From contig NZ_BJXB01000001.1 in assembly GCF_007990775.1 (NCBI RefSeq), positions 248,001 through 312,000 on the forward strand: a stretch of DNA of 64,000 bases. Reading direction: 5' to 3'. Position 1 is the stretch's first letter; every line of letters begins with the position of its first letter. The translations under genes and the position numbers were made by a program. The notes below the pieces were generated by a model. The model made no database searches and had not been told where the DNA came from. It was given only the letters and a program-made list of their open reading frames with translations. Positions 49,759-58,924 of this stretch are shown here, one piece after another. This stretch comes from Deinococcus cellulosilyticus NBRC 106333 = KACC 11606. GTDB lineage: Bacteria; Deinococcota; Deinococci; Deinococcales; Deinococcaceae.

Positions 49759-52149
49759 TCAGCGGTGGTTCTGTTTAACGTATTTCCTGTACTGCTTTTC
49801 AAAATGCTTGCGGGTTTTGGCATTCAGGAGGCGGGCAATCCTGGCTTTCTGCTGCTGACGTTCAATGAAAGCAGATTGCTTCCGGATCTGTTGTGCCCTC
49901 AGGGCACGTCGTCTTTGCTCCAGACGCTGGGTATTCAGGGCAGCCTGTCTCCTGGCCTGGGCCTGCCTGAGCAGTTGCTGCTGTCGTACGACAGTCGCCT
50001 GTCTGCGTGCTTCAGCAAGGCGTCTGGCTGCCAGGGTGCTCTGGGAGACTGTTTTGTTTTGAACTGTTCTGATGGTGGTGCTGGAAGCCCGGATTTTCTG
50101 AGTGGTTTTCTGAACGGCTTTCTGAACAGGCCTGACAGGACTGGTTTTTGCAGCCGCCAGCAAGGTGGCATCAGGCTGCACCTGCTGGGGCTTCAGGAAG
50201 GCCATGTACACCCCGGCCACCTCGCGGGTGCGGATGCTGGAGGGTTTGTTGAACGCCACCCCCCTTTCACCTTTGAGCGCCAGAGCCAGGGCTTTCTGCC
50301 AGATGGGTGCAGCAACGGTGCCACTGTAAGCGTTTCTGGGCATGGCGGTGTTGTTGCTTCTGCCCACCCAGACCGCTCCAGCCAGTTTCGGTGTGACCCC
50401 CACGAACCACAGGTCCTTCACGTCATTGGTGGTTCCGGTCTTGCCTCCCACTGGCCAGCCCGGAATGCGGGCGTTCCAGCCCAGACCGCCCTGTGCTGGC
50501 GTCAGGTCATTCACCACGCCCCGGATCATGTCCAGGCCCATGTAGGCCACAGGCTCGCTCCAGACCCGGACAGGTGTGCTTTGCTTCACCACGGTCAGGA
50601 CCTCTCCATTGGCAGTGATTTTCTGGATGAACCGGGGAGTCCGGTACATGCCACCACTTGCGAAAGGAGCATAGGCAGCAGCCATTTCCAGCGGAGTGGC
50701 CTCCAGCGCACCAATGCCGATGGACAGACCTGCCTGCGGATCAGGATGCAAACCCATCAGGGAAAGCTTCTGCTTGAAAGGAGTCACGCCCACTTTCTGC
50801 AGCAGCCTCACGGTGGGCAGGTTCAGGCTGTGGTCCAGTGCAGCCCGCAGCATGATGGGCTTTCCGGTGTAACTGCCGCTGTAATTCTGAGGCTGGTATT
50901 TGCCTTTCAGGGGCTGGTCCATCACCATGTCGGTCTGGTTCCAGCCTTTCGAGAGGGCCAGGGTGTACAGCAGGGGCTTGATCGAACTTCCCACCTGCCT
51001 TCTGGACCGCACAGCATGGTTCCACTGCTCTGCAATGCCATCGTTCAGTTTCTGTCCCACCAGGGCCTGCACATCGCCTGAGTGTGGATCGATCAGGGCA
51101 ATGCCCAGGGTGGCCCCTTTCGGGACGTTTGCTTTGATGCTGGCCTGCTCTGCAGCAAGCTGTGCCTTGCGGTTGAGGGTGGTGTACACCTTGATGTCCG
51201 AAGTGAAGAAAGCCTCTTTTTTGACGTGCTTCAGCAGTTCCCGTTCCACCTGATCCAGGAAGGCATCCGCATACTGGTACTCGGGTTGTGGGAAGTTCTT
51301 CTTGCGGGCTTCTGCATCTGTCAATCTGGCACTGAGCAGGTTGCCGTTTTTGTCGTATTTAACGGTCCAGCCTGCAGGTTTCAGGGGGAACTTCCAGGCC
51401 TGATCTGCCTCACTGGGGGTGATGGTTCCATTTTTCACCATGCGGTCCAGAAGGTTTTTCATCAGGGGACGGTACCCTTTGTAATCGTTGTAGCGTGCAG
51501 GGGTGGGCAACAGCACGGCCAGATAGACGCTCTCTGCCAGGTTCAGGTCTTTTGCATTCTTGTTGAAGTAGGCCCGCGCAGCATCCTGGGCACCAATCAG
51601 GTCTGTGCGCCCCACCCCCCAGTAGATCAGGTTCAGGTAGAGGTTGAGAATCTCCTCCTTGGAGAACTGTTTTTCCACTTCCAGGGCCAGCATCGCCTCT
51701 TTCACTTTGCGTTCGGGGGTGCGGGCTCCCCGGAAATCTGCCAGCAGGGTGTTTTTCACCACCTGTTGTGTGATGGTGCTTCCCCCCTCCAGGTCCCCCG
51801 AGACGGTTTTCCACAGCGCACGGGAGAGGCCCCGGAAATCCACCCCGGAGTGCTGGTGAAAGCGTTCATCTTCACTGGCCACCACGGCCCTTTGCAGCCA
51901 GGGGCTGATCTGTCCTGCAGAGAGGAACTTCCTGGCAGGCTGCACGTGTCCTTCAGGCGACACCGAAACCACCCTCAGAAGACGCCCCTCCTGATCGAGT
52001 AGAATGGCCCTTCCCCCGTACTGGAGGTTGCGCAAAGACGGGACTTTGCTCAGGTCTGGTTGCCAGCGGTACAGCAAGATTCCCAGGGCAATGGCGCCCA
52101 GCAGCAGCAATAAAAGCATCCATCGAAAAATCAAAGCCAAAACGCGCAT
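49759..52149 (-). CDS. Penicillin-binding protein 1A with basic C-terminal tail
   Basis: This 796-residue protein has one N-terminal membrane helix (residues 5-27), a GT51 transglycosylase domain (VVASEDERFHQHSGVD with the catalytic E93; GGSTITQQVVKN), and a transpeptidase domain with the Ser motif GSSIKPLL, SLN and KTGTT. It would polymerise and cross-link peptidoglycan outside the membrane. After about residue 640 there is a tail of roughly 150 residues rich in Arg, Gln, Lys and Ala (AEARRQATVVRQQQLLRQAQ), likely a long helix or coiled coil. ATG 52149 is six bases after TAAACT. Confidence 0.93.
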   Translation of the reverse strand: MRVLALIFRWMLLLLLLGAIALGILLYRWQPDLSKVPSLRNLQYGGRAILLDQEGRLLRVVSVSPEGHVQPARKFLSAGQISPWLQRAVVASEDERFHQHSGVDFRGLSRALWKTVSGDLEGGSTITQQVVKNTLLADFRGARTPERKVKEAMLALEVEKQFSKEEILNLYLNLIYWGVGRTDLIGAQDAARAYFNKNAKDLNLAESVYLAVLLPTPARYNDYKGYRPLMKNLLDRMVKNGTITPSEADQAWKFPLKPAGWTVKYDKNGNLLSARLTDAEARKKNFPQPEYQYADAFLDQVERELLKHVKKEAFFTSDIKVYTTLNRKAQLAAEQASIKANVPKGATLGIALIDPHSGDVQALVGQKLNDGIAEQWNHAVRSRRQVGSSIKPLLYTLALSKGWNQTDMVMDQPLKGKYQPQNYSGSYTGKPIMLRAALDHSLNLPTVRLLQKVGVTPFKQKLSLMGLHPDPQAGLSIGIGALEATPLEMAAAYAPFASGGMYRTPRFIQKITANGEVLTVVKQSTPVRVWSEPVAYMGLDMIRGVVNDLTPAQGGLGWNARIPGWPVGGKTGTTNDVKDLWFVGVTPKLAGAVWVGRSNNTAMPRNAYSGTVAAPIWQKALALALKGERGVAFNKPSSIRTREVAGVYMAFLKPQQVQPDATLLAAAKTSPVRPVQKAVQKTTQKIRASSTTIRTVQNKTVSQSTLAARRLAEARRQATVVRQQQLLRQAQARRQAALNTQRLEQRRRALRAQQIRKQSAFIERQQQKARIARLLNAKTRKHFEKQYRKYVKQNHR

Positions 52150-52155
52150 AACGCC

Positions 52156-52161
52156 AGTTTA
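52156..52161 (-). promoter_or_regulatory. -10 box TAAACT of the PBP1A gene
   Basis: TAAACT on the minus strand ends six bases before the ATG at 52149. Confidence 0.5.
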
Positions 52162-52351
52162 AAAAGCCTTTTTGAGATGCGTCCCCTGAAGAGCCATCAA
52201 AAACCCTGAGACATTCTTGAGAAAAGACACATGTACAGGCAGACTTCTGCTGCTTGTGAAGCCTCCCTTGCCTGACTTTCCACACTCTGTACCATCTCCT
52301 CCTGCCTGCCGGGTTCTGTTTTGCCACCATGAACTGCAACAGGAGGACAAA

Positions 52352-53341
52352 GTGAAACGCAAACCCTTAAACGAACAGGTCATGGTCATCACCGGAGCAT
52401 CCAGCGGCATTGGACTTGCCACAGCACAACAGGCTGCAAAAGCAGGTGCAAAGGTCGTTCTTGCAGCAAGAAATGGTCAGGTTCTCGAAAAGATCGTTCA
52501 GGACATCCAGCAGGCAGGTGGAGAGGCCACTTTCGTGGTTGCAGATGTCTCCCGCCGGGAAGATGTTGAAAAGATTGCACAGCACGCCACCGAGCAGTAC
52601 GGTGGGTTCGACACCTGGGTGAACAATGCAGGCGTGGGCCTGTGGGGCAAAATCGAGGACATCCCCGAAGAGGACGCAAGACGCCTGCTGGATGCAGATT
52701 TCTGGGGCATGGTGCACGGGTCTCTGGTGGCCCTGCCCACACTGAAAGAAAGAGGAGGGGCCCTGATCAACCTGGGCAGTGTGGAATCCGATGTGGCCTT
52801 TCCCCTGCAGGCGTTTTACGGGGCCAGCAAGCATGCCATCAAAGCCTTCACACGCTCCCTGAGGATGGAACTCATGCATGACCGGGCACCCGTCTCGGTG
52901 ACCCTGATCAAACCCTCAGCCATTGCCAGTCCCTTCTTTCAGAAAGCCCGGTATTACACGGGGCTGCAACCCTGGGCTTCCCCTCCCCATTACAGTCCGA
53001 AGGAAGTGGCCCATGCCATTTTGACCACTGCCACACGCCCCCACGCAGAAATTCATGTGGGCATGGCTGCCTCTGCGCTGGCAACTTTCGGCATGCTGGC
53101 CCCCGGAGTGACCGAATGGATGTTCGCAAAGTGGGTCATTTACAGCGAGTTGCGCCGAAACCCGGGGCAGCCCAGGGCCGGCAACCTGTTTGAAACAGCC
53201 TCCGAGGGTGTGGTGGAAGCAGAACAACACCCCGTGCGAACCAGTTATTACACCCGTCTGCGTCTGGTGCCTGGTGCCAAACTGGGGATGATCCTGATTC
53301 TGGGCGTGTTGCTGGGGATGGTGGTGGGGAGGAAGAGGTAA
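52352..53341 (+). CDS. Short-chain dehydrogenase with C-terminal membrane segment
   Basis: This 329-residue protein has the SDR features MVITGASSGIGLATAQQA (cofactor), NNAGVG, and YGASKHAIKAF (catalytic Tyr/Lys). It would oxidise or reduce an alcohol/ketone with NAD(P). The last 20 residues (MILILGVLLGMVVG) are hydrophobic, so the enzyme may sit on the membrane. The start is GTG 52352, five bases after AGGAGG; the frame to 52217 has no ribosome site. A hairpin with strong GC arms overlaps its 3' end. Confidence 0.9.
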   Translation: MKRKPLNEQVMVITGASSGIGLATAQQAAKAGAKVVLAARNGQVLEKIVQDIQQAGGEATFVVADVSRREDVEKIAQHATEQYGGFDTWVNNAGVGLWGKIEDIPEEDARRLLDADFWGMVHGSLVALPTLKERGGALINLGSVESDVAFPLQAFYGASKHAIKAFTRSLRMELMHDRAPVSVTLIKPSAIASPFFQKARYYTGLQPWASPPHYSPKEVAHAILTTATRPHAEIHVGMAASALATFGMLAPGVTEWMFAKWVIYSELRRNPGQPRAGNLFETASEGVVEAEQHPVRTSYYTRLRLVPGAKLGMILILGVLLGMVVGRKR

Positions 53342-53343
53342 AA

Positions 53344-53368
53344 CCCCCTCCAGACCATCCAGAGGGGG
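53344..53368. terminator. Hairpin between SDR and GH13 amylase genes
   Basis: CCCCCTC and GAGGGGG form a stem. On the minus strand TTTT follows directly, so it can terminate the amylase gene. Confidence 0.65.
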
Positions 53369-53387
53369 GATGTCTTCCTTTCAAATC

Positions 53388-56300
53388 TCAGGGTTGTGCG
53401 TCAAACCACCTGTTCTGGGCCACATCAAACCAGCCTTCTTTGTTGCGGGTCAGGTCAGCGGTTTTCTGGGTGGTGTTGTTTCCGTTCACGAAGAGCAGGT
53501 TGGCGGCACTGGCTTTGCTGAAGGTGTACCTGTACCACCCGTTGCCTTCACTGGTCATGGTGACGCCGGGCCAGACGCTGTTGGCAATGGCAGGGGAGGC
53601 GGTCACATTCCAGAAGTGGATGTTCACTTTGGTCCAGGTGGAGGGGGGCTTCACGTGCACGGTCAGGTCATCGCTGGGTTTGCTGTCGGACCAGGTGCCT
53701 GTGTTGCCGTCGTACCAGCCTTCTTTGTTGCGGGTCAGGTCGGGGGTTTTCACTGTGGTGTTGTTGCCGTCCACAAAGAGCAGGCTTGCAGAGGTGCCTC
53801 CGGTGAAGGTGTATTTGTACCAGTCCCCAGTTTCCAGGGTCATGTTCACACCAGGCCAGGTGCTGTTGGCAATGGCAGGGCTTGCGGCCACATTCCAGAA
53901 GTGCACGTTGGCTTTGCCCCAGGTTGCAGGTTTCTTGAAGTGCACGGTGAGGCCTGTGGACACACCAGGGGTGGTCCGCACGGTCAGTCCAGTGCTCTGG
54001 GAGGTGCCGTTGACAGCCACAATCTGGTAGTCGTAGGTGGTGCCATTGACTGCTGTGGTGTCATTGAAGCCCAGGACTGTGCTGGCAAGGGTGGTGAGGG
54101 GTGTGGTGGGATAGGTGGTCTGGCTGGACGTTTTTCTGAAGATTCTGTACCCCGTCACGCACTCTGGGCTTGCGGTCCAATTCAGGGTGACCTGAGCGTT
54201 GCCTGCAGTGGCAGTGAAGGACCCAGGATTTGCAGTGGCAGGCTGGGTGTCACTCCAGGTGCCTGTGTTGCCGTCGTACCAGCCGGATTTGTTGCGGATG
54301 AGATCGGGGGTCTTCTGGGTGGTGTTGGCACTGTTCACGAACAGCAGGTTCACATTGCTGGCAGCTGTGAAGGTGTACTGGTACCAGCTGGCACAGTACA
54401 GGTTCATGGGTTTGCCGGGCCACACGCTGTCTGCAATGGCAGGGGAGGCAGTCACGTTCCAGAAGTGCACGTTGGGGGTGTTCCATGCAGCAGGCTTCTT
54501 GAAGTACACGTTGATGCCTGCGGGAACGGCAGGGGTGACGGTGGTGTCTACAGGTTTGTCTCCCCCTGAGCCCCTGGCCGTCAGGCGGAAGGTGTAATTG
54601 AGCCCGTTGGTGAGGCCGGACACGGTGTAACTGCTGCTGGTTTTGCTCAGGGTGATGGGTGTGCCAAAACTGGTGGCAGACGTCTGTTTGTATTGCAGGG
54701 TCAGTCCGGTCAGGTGGCAGTCGTTGATCTGGTCCCAGCTCAGGAGTGCGCTCTTGTCTGCAGCAGAACCTTTGAAGTTGGTTGGGGTGGGTGTGAAGGC
54801 CACAGCTGTGCAGTTGGAGCCTCCAGAAGTCACCGCCAGCACGCTGCGAGCGGGAATGCTGCCGATCAGTCTGCCCTGGGCGTTCAGACTCAGGTTGTTG
54901 CTCTTTCCAGTGATTTCGGTGAGGGTGCTGCCTGCAGTGAGCGCAGTTCCAACAGGCACTCCTCCCAGACCTGCGAGGTCAATGGTCTGATCGCTGCCGT
55001 TGACCAGCACCACCACCGAGGGTTGCCCAGACAGGTTGCGGGAGAAGGCCAGCAGGTTGGTGCCGCCGTTGGGCTTCCACAGTTCGCTGTAGTTGCCACC
55101 CGTGAGGGCTTTGTAATCTTTGCGGGCTTTATTGAGGGCCGTCAGGCGGGCAGCGAGTGGGGAAGAGGAGACCGCTGAGAAATTCATGTCTTCCCGATTG
55201 GTCTGGCCCGCTGGGTTGTTGTAGGGGTCCCCTTTGCCTTGCATGTAAATCTCGGTGCCATAGTAGATGCTCGGTGTCCCACGCAGCATGTACATCAAAC
55301 TGGTGGCAGCATCCAGACGTTCGCGCATTTCGTTTTCTGGAACACCCACTTCAATGCCCTCGCTCATGAAGCGACGCTTGTCGTGGTTGTCCAGGAAGGT
55401 GGTGAGGCGGGCAGCATCGGGGTACTTGCTGTCCTGGGCGAGCACACCTGAAACGCTGTCCAGCGATCCACGTTTACCCAGAGAGTTCACCATGGCCTGT
55501 TGCAGGGCAAAATCGAACACCGAGGGGCTTCCCAGCCTCATGTATTTTGCAAGGTTGTCCGGGCTGTAATCGAAGACCTCGCCCACCGTCCAGACTTTGC
55601 TGGCATCTGCGGGACCCCCACTGGCAAAGTACTGGGGCCAGTAATCGTCATAGACGTGTTTCATGGTGTCCATGCGGATGGCATCAATTCCGGTCTGGTC
55701 CACCCAGAAGCGGGTGGAGTTGTTGAGGTAATCGCGCACTTCGCTGTTCTGCTGGTTGAAGTCAGGCAGTCCAGCCAGAGGGCAGGTGATGTCGTTCCAG
55801 GTGCTGCACGTGCCACTGTGGAACCAGTGGGGTTTCTGAAATTTCATCTGGGCTTCGTAACCTGCGTGGTTGACCACCATGTCCTGAATCACGTACAGGC
55901 CTTTTGCGTGGGCAGCCGTCACCAGATCTTTCAGGTCCTGCAAACTTCCCATGTGAGGGTCCACGTTGAAGAAGTCTTCGGCCCAGTATCCAGCGTATCC
56001 AGCGTGCCATTTTCCTGCATTGGGACCGTCTTTTGCCATGACTGGGGGAACCTGCAAGTAGACTGGAGTGAGCCAGATTGCGGTGAAGCCCATCTGGTTG
56101 AAGAACCCGGACTCTATTTTCTGTTTCAGTCCTGCGAGGTCTCCACCGTGCCAGCCCATGGGGTTGGAGAGGTCTTTTGCATCGCCGGGTTTGCTGTTGC
56201 TGCCATTGTCGTTGCTGGTGTTTCCGTTGAAGAAGCGGTCGGTCAGCACAAAGTAGATGCTCTGTTCTTTCCAGTTGGGCATGGGAAGGGCCTGTCTGGA

Positions 56301-56426
56301 AACGGTGTCACTGATGGGGTTCTGGTTGGAGGTCGAAACAGGTGTGGAAGTCTGGGTGTTGCAGCCCGCAAGCAGACTGCATGTGAGCAGTGCTGCGGCC
56401 ACGGTGTGCCGGGTCTGAATTTTCAT
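53388..56426 (-). CDS. Modular GH13 alpha-amylase lipoprotein with three starch-binding domains
   Basis: This 1012-residue protein has a lipoprotein signal (SLLAGC, C22), a GH13 catalytic barrel (residues about 50-450; nucleophile D253 in GIDAIRMD, acid/base E283 in WTVGEVF, and D349 in FLDNHD), a beta C-domain, and a string of modules: FnIII (about 546-634), CBM26-like (637-727), FnIII (733-818), then two more CBM26-like domains (825-915 and 920-1010). The CBMs repeat the pattern VHFWNV-SPAIA-SVWPG and end GWYDGNTGTWSD. It would degrade starch or related alpha-glucans at the cell surface. ATG 56426 follows TGAGG closely. Confidence 0.93.
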   Translation of the reverse strand: MKIQTRHTVAAALLTCSLLAGCNTQTSTPVSTSNQNPISDTVSRQALPMPNWKEQSIYFVLTDRFFNGNTSNDNGSNSKPGDAKDLSNPMGWHGGDLAGLKQKIESGFFNQMGFTAIWLTPVYLQVPPVMAKDGPNAGKWHAGYAGYWAEDFFNVDPHMGSLQDLKDLVTAAHAKGLYVIQDMVVNHAGYEAQMKFQKPHWFHSGTCSTWNDITCPLAGLPDFNQQNSEVRDYLNNSTRFWVDQTGIDAIRMDTMKHVYDDYWPQYFASGGPADASKVWTVGEVFDYSPDNLAKYMRLGSPSVFDFALQQAMVNSLGKRGSLDSVSGVLAQDSKYPDAARLTTFLDNHDKRRFMSEGIEVGVPENEMRERLDAATSLMYMLRGTPSIYYGTEIYMQGKGDPYNNPAGQTNREDMNFSAVSSSPLAARLTALNKARKDYKALTGGNYSELWKPNGGTNLLAFSRNLSGQPSVVVLVNGSDQTIDLAGLGGVPVGTALTAGSTLTEITGKSNNLSLNAQGRLIGSIPARSVLAVTSGGSNCTAVAFTPTPTNFKGSAADKSALLSWDQINDCHLTGLTLQYKQTSATSFGTPITLSKTSSSYTVSGLTNGLNYTFRLTARGSGGDKPVDTTVTPAVPAGINVYFKKPAAWNTPNVHFWNVTASPAIADSVWPGKPMNLYCASWYQYTFTAASNVNLLFVNSANTTQKTPDLIRNKSGWYDGNTGTWSDTQPATANPGSFTATAGNAQVTLNWTASPECVTGYRIFRKTSSQTTYPTTPLTTLASTVLGFNDTTAVNGTTYDYQIVAVNGTSQSTGLTVRTTPGVSTGLTVHFKKPATWGKANVHFWNVAASPAIANSTWPGVNMTLETGDWYKYTFTGGTSASLLFVDGNNTTVKTPDLTRNKEGWYDGNTGTWSDSKPSDDLTVHVKPPSTWTKVNIHFWNVTASPAIANSVWPGVTMTSEGNGWYRYTFSKASAANLLFVNGNNTTQKTADLTRNKEGWFDVAQNRWFDAQP

Positions 56427-56701
56427 GTGGCCTCATTGTGAGGAGAGGGTCAGGAAACTGCAAGGACCCCATGGAAGCAATTCCATACAACTCATCTTTC
56501 TCACTCAATTGATGGAATTTCATTGTGAAAGATATTTTCCTTTTGTTTGTTTTCAGTCGTCTTTGAGGTTATAGGTGGCACAAAAGGAAAGAAATGAAAA
56601 AAAAGCATCTTCCACAAAGCATTTGGCTTCAACTCAAAAAGTTCCGGTTTGTTCTGTAGAAGCATGAAGACCTTTCCACTGGAAAGCCCTGATGCAACGG
56701 G

Positions 56702-56911
56702 TCAGGCCAGGGACCGACCTGTCTGGTGCAGCTCTTCTTTCAGAACACGAACAGCTTTTGGACCCATGCCATGCAGGGCCAGCAAGTCTTTCTCTTTCCA
56801 GCGGGTCAGGTGATCCAGCTCGGTGATGCCTGTATGAAGCAGGGCGCGTCGGGCAGGGGCAGAGAGGCCTTTGATGCGGTCCCAGGGACTGGATGTGGGT
56901 TCAGCAGACAT
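56702..56911 (-). CDS. Small helix-hairpin-helix protein, RNA polymerase alpha-CTD-like
   Basis: This 69-residue protein reads like a free RpoA C-terminal domain: WDRIKGLSAPARRALLHTGI followed by LDHLTRWKEKDLLALHGMGP and KAVRVLKEEL, i.e. two helix-hairpin-helix units. Such small proteins can bind DNA or regulate transcription. ATG 56911 is five bases after AAGGAG; the frame to 56989 has no ribosome site. It lies alone between the amylase gene and a divergent GGDEF gene. The function is inferred from the fold only. Confidence 0.7.
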   Translation of the reverse strand: MSAEPTSSPWDRIKGLSAPARRALLHTGITELDHLTRWKEKDLLALHGMGPKAVRVLKEELHQTGRSLA

Positions 56912-57271
56912 CTTTTCTCCTTCAGCATGCACATGGTGTAGCGGACAGGGGCTCAGGCCATGGGTTTGCTCCAGCACGTCTTCAGCCATCGGCTGTCAGG
57001 GGCCCGTGCCAAAACAAGGATGTGCTTTCACTTCAGCCAGAAAAACGGAAGGTTTGCCTCCATTCTATCTCAAGCCTCCGGGCGACCTGCTGCAAAAGCA
57101 CCATGGAATTTTTGCTGAGAGCTGAGGGCTGACGGCTTGCTACAGGGACAACGACCCATCAGCGACTTTGCACTGAACCTGTTGCCCCAAAGCCATTTTT
57201 TCTGGCATAAATTGCGCTTCACACCAGTATGTAAGTTTTCAAGAAGGCTTTCCCAGATACACTCAGGTGAA
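56912..57271. other. Divergent intergenic region with a heptad tandem repeat
   Basis: No gene is supported. At 57114-57134 GCTGAGA, GCTGAGG and GCTGACG follow one another, with a partial fourth unit (GCT). The palindrome AGCCATCGGCT lies near 56991. TACACT just upstream of the GGDEF start may be its -10 box. Confidence 0.5.
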
Positions 57272-58342
57272 ATGCCGCCCGTGTTGCCCAGCCCTCCCAG
57301 TTCTGTTTTTGTGCAGCGTTTCAAGAAACCGCTGTACCAGACCGTGACGCTTTTTGCGTTCCTGGTGTGCCTGCTGGGTGCTTTTTTTTCAAGGTCCCAT
57401 CCGCAGGTGTATGGCTGGATGGCGGTGCTGTTTCTGGGTTCCAACCTGTACCTGACCTTCAGCAAGGAGCCCAACATCCGTCTTGCTGAGCGCCTGAACC
57501 TTCTCCTGGGAACATTGCTGTGCTGGTACCAGATTTACACCGCTTCCTTTCTGAACCCTGTGGGTCTGGAAGGGTTTTTTGTGATGTTTGCCATGACTTC
57601 GCTTTCGGTGGTGGCTTTCTCTTACCACCGTGCTTTGCAGGTGATTGCAGTGCAGGCTGGGGTGGGCATTCTGGCCCCCTGGGTGACAGATCTTTTTTTC
57701 AATGTGCTGACCGGCAGGGAGTGGCTTTACATCTTCAGCATGGAGGCCATTGTGCTGGCCTGTGTGGTTTTGCAGACCGCTGTGGCATGGTTCAAGGCCC
57801 AGTTTGATCAGGAGGAGGCCCGTCGCCTGATGCTGCAGGAGCAGGCCTCCACTGACCCCCTGACGGGTGCCCGCAACCGACGGGCCATGCTGGAGCAGTT
57901 GCAGGCCGCACAGTTTGAGGAGAGCTGCCTGGTTCTGCTGGACATTGATCATTTCAAGCGCATCAACGATCAGCATGGGCACAACACTGGAGACGATGTG
58001 CTCCGCGAAATGGCTGTGCTGTTGCAGGCCCATGTACAAGATCCCCACCAGGTTTCCAGATGGGGCGGAGAGGAGTTTCTGGTGCTGTTGCCCCAGACCC
58101 CGGTGTCAGACGGCCTGCGGATTGCAGAGCAGATCAGACTGGATCTGGAGCGGCATGACTTTCCAGGGGTGCGTCAGGTCACTGCCAGTCTGGGGGTCGC
58201 TGCTGCGCAACCTGCAGAGCCTGTGCGTGCCTGGATTCACCGGGCAGATCAGGCCCTGTATCAGGCAAAAAGAGGAGGCCGCAACCAGGTGAAACTGGCC
58301 GGCGAGACCTCAGAGCTGATGGTTTCTGGATTGCAGGTTTAA
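57272..58342 (+). CDS. Membrane diguanylate cyclase
   Basis: This 356-residue protein has about six N-terminal membrane segments (residues 20-185) with no obvious extracellular sensor, then a GGDEF domain (ASTDPLTGARNRRAMLEQL; LVLLDIDHFKRIND; RWGGEEFLVLLP). It would synthesise c-di-GMP. ATG 57272 is preferred because TACACT and AGGTGA lie close upstream; the frame to 57137 adds no domain. The 3' end is 12 bases from the convergent end of the 117-residue gene. Confidence 0.88.
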   Translation: MPPVLPSPPSSVFVQRFKKPLYQTVTLFAFLVCLLGAFFSRSHPQVYGWMAVLFLGSNLYLTFSKEPNIRLAERLNLLLGTLLCWYQIYTASFLNPVGLEGFFVMFAMTSLSVVAFSYHRALQVIAVQAGVGILAPWVTDLFFNVLTGREWLYIFSMEAIVLACVVLQTAVAWFKAQFDQEEARRLMLQEQASTDPLTGARNRRAMLEQLQAAQFEESCLVLLDIDHFKRINDQHGHNTGDDVLREMAVLLQAHVQDPHQVSRWGGEEFLVLLPQTPVSDGLRIAEQIRLDLERHDFPGVRQVTASLGVAAAQPAEPVRAWIHRADQALYQAKRGGRNQVKLAGETSELMVSGLQV

Positions 58343-58354
58343 GAAACAGGTGTG

Positions 58355-58708
58355 TCAATTCATCAGCTGGTAGGTCTCTGCCAGCGATTCCACACACATG
58401 CCCACCAGAAAGGGATTTCCGCGCACTTCCTCAATGCTGAGGGTGTCCAGGACCTCACGGATTTTGCGAATGCAGGCCCGGCGAAAACGAAAAGGGGTGT
58501 TCACCTGAAGGGGAGAGGGTGGGGGCAGGGCAGCGTCTCCACTGATCTGGCTGAGCATCCGGTGGGCGGCTGCCACCTGTTCCTGCACTTTAAGGTGGTG
58601 GTTCATGTCCCAGCCGTTTTGCAGGCCGTTCAGGGCAGTTTCCAGGCGGTGGATGGCCTGCTCGATGTGTTGTTGGGTGCTGTTCACGGGTTCTCTGGAA
58701 GTGGTCAT
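58355..58708 (-). CDS. Hypothetical helical protein
   Basis: This 117-residue protein is helical with an amphipathic first half (TQQHIEQAIHRLETALNGLQ) and a basic central stretch (RFRRACIRKIREVL). No motif is recognised and there is no signal peptide. ATG 58708 is preferred, with AAGGA upstream; an ATG at 58720 directly follows an A-rich ribosome site. The intergenic stretch before it (58739-58924) is AT-rich and without a gene. Confidence 0.55.
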   Translation of the reverse strand: MTTSREPVNSTQQHIEQAIHRLETALNGLQNGWDMNHHLKVQEQVAAAHRMLSQISGDAALPPPSPLQVNTPFRFRRACIRKIREVLDTLSIEEVRGNPFLVGMCVESLAETYQLMN

Positions 58709-58924
58709 GGTGTGGCCCATCCTTTTTGAGAGGGGCAATCGAAATGATGGCGTTGTTTTTATTTAAGCATACATTCAGTTTAAATTCACGAATTTCTTAA
58801 AAATCAAACCGGGTTAAAATTTAACATTTGCATTACATTTTGAAAACATCTGTGGTTTTCCATGATCCGCTGCATCCCCAGAATGAAAAAGAAAGCCCGC
58901 AGGCTTTCTGGAGGTCCACAAGGC

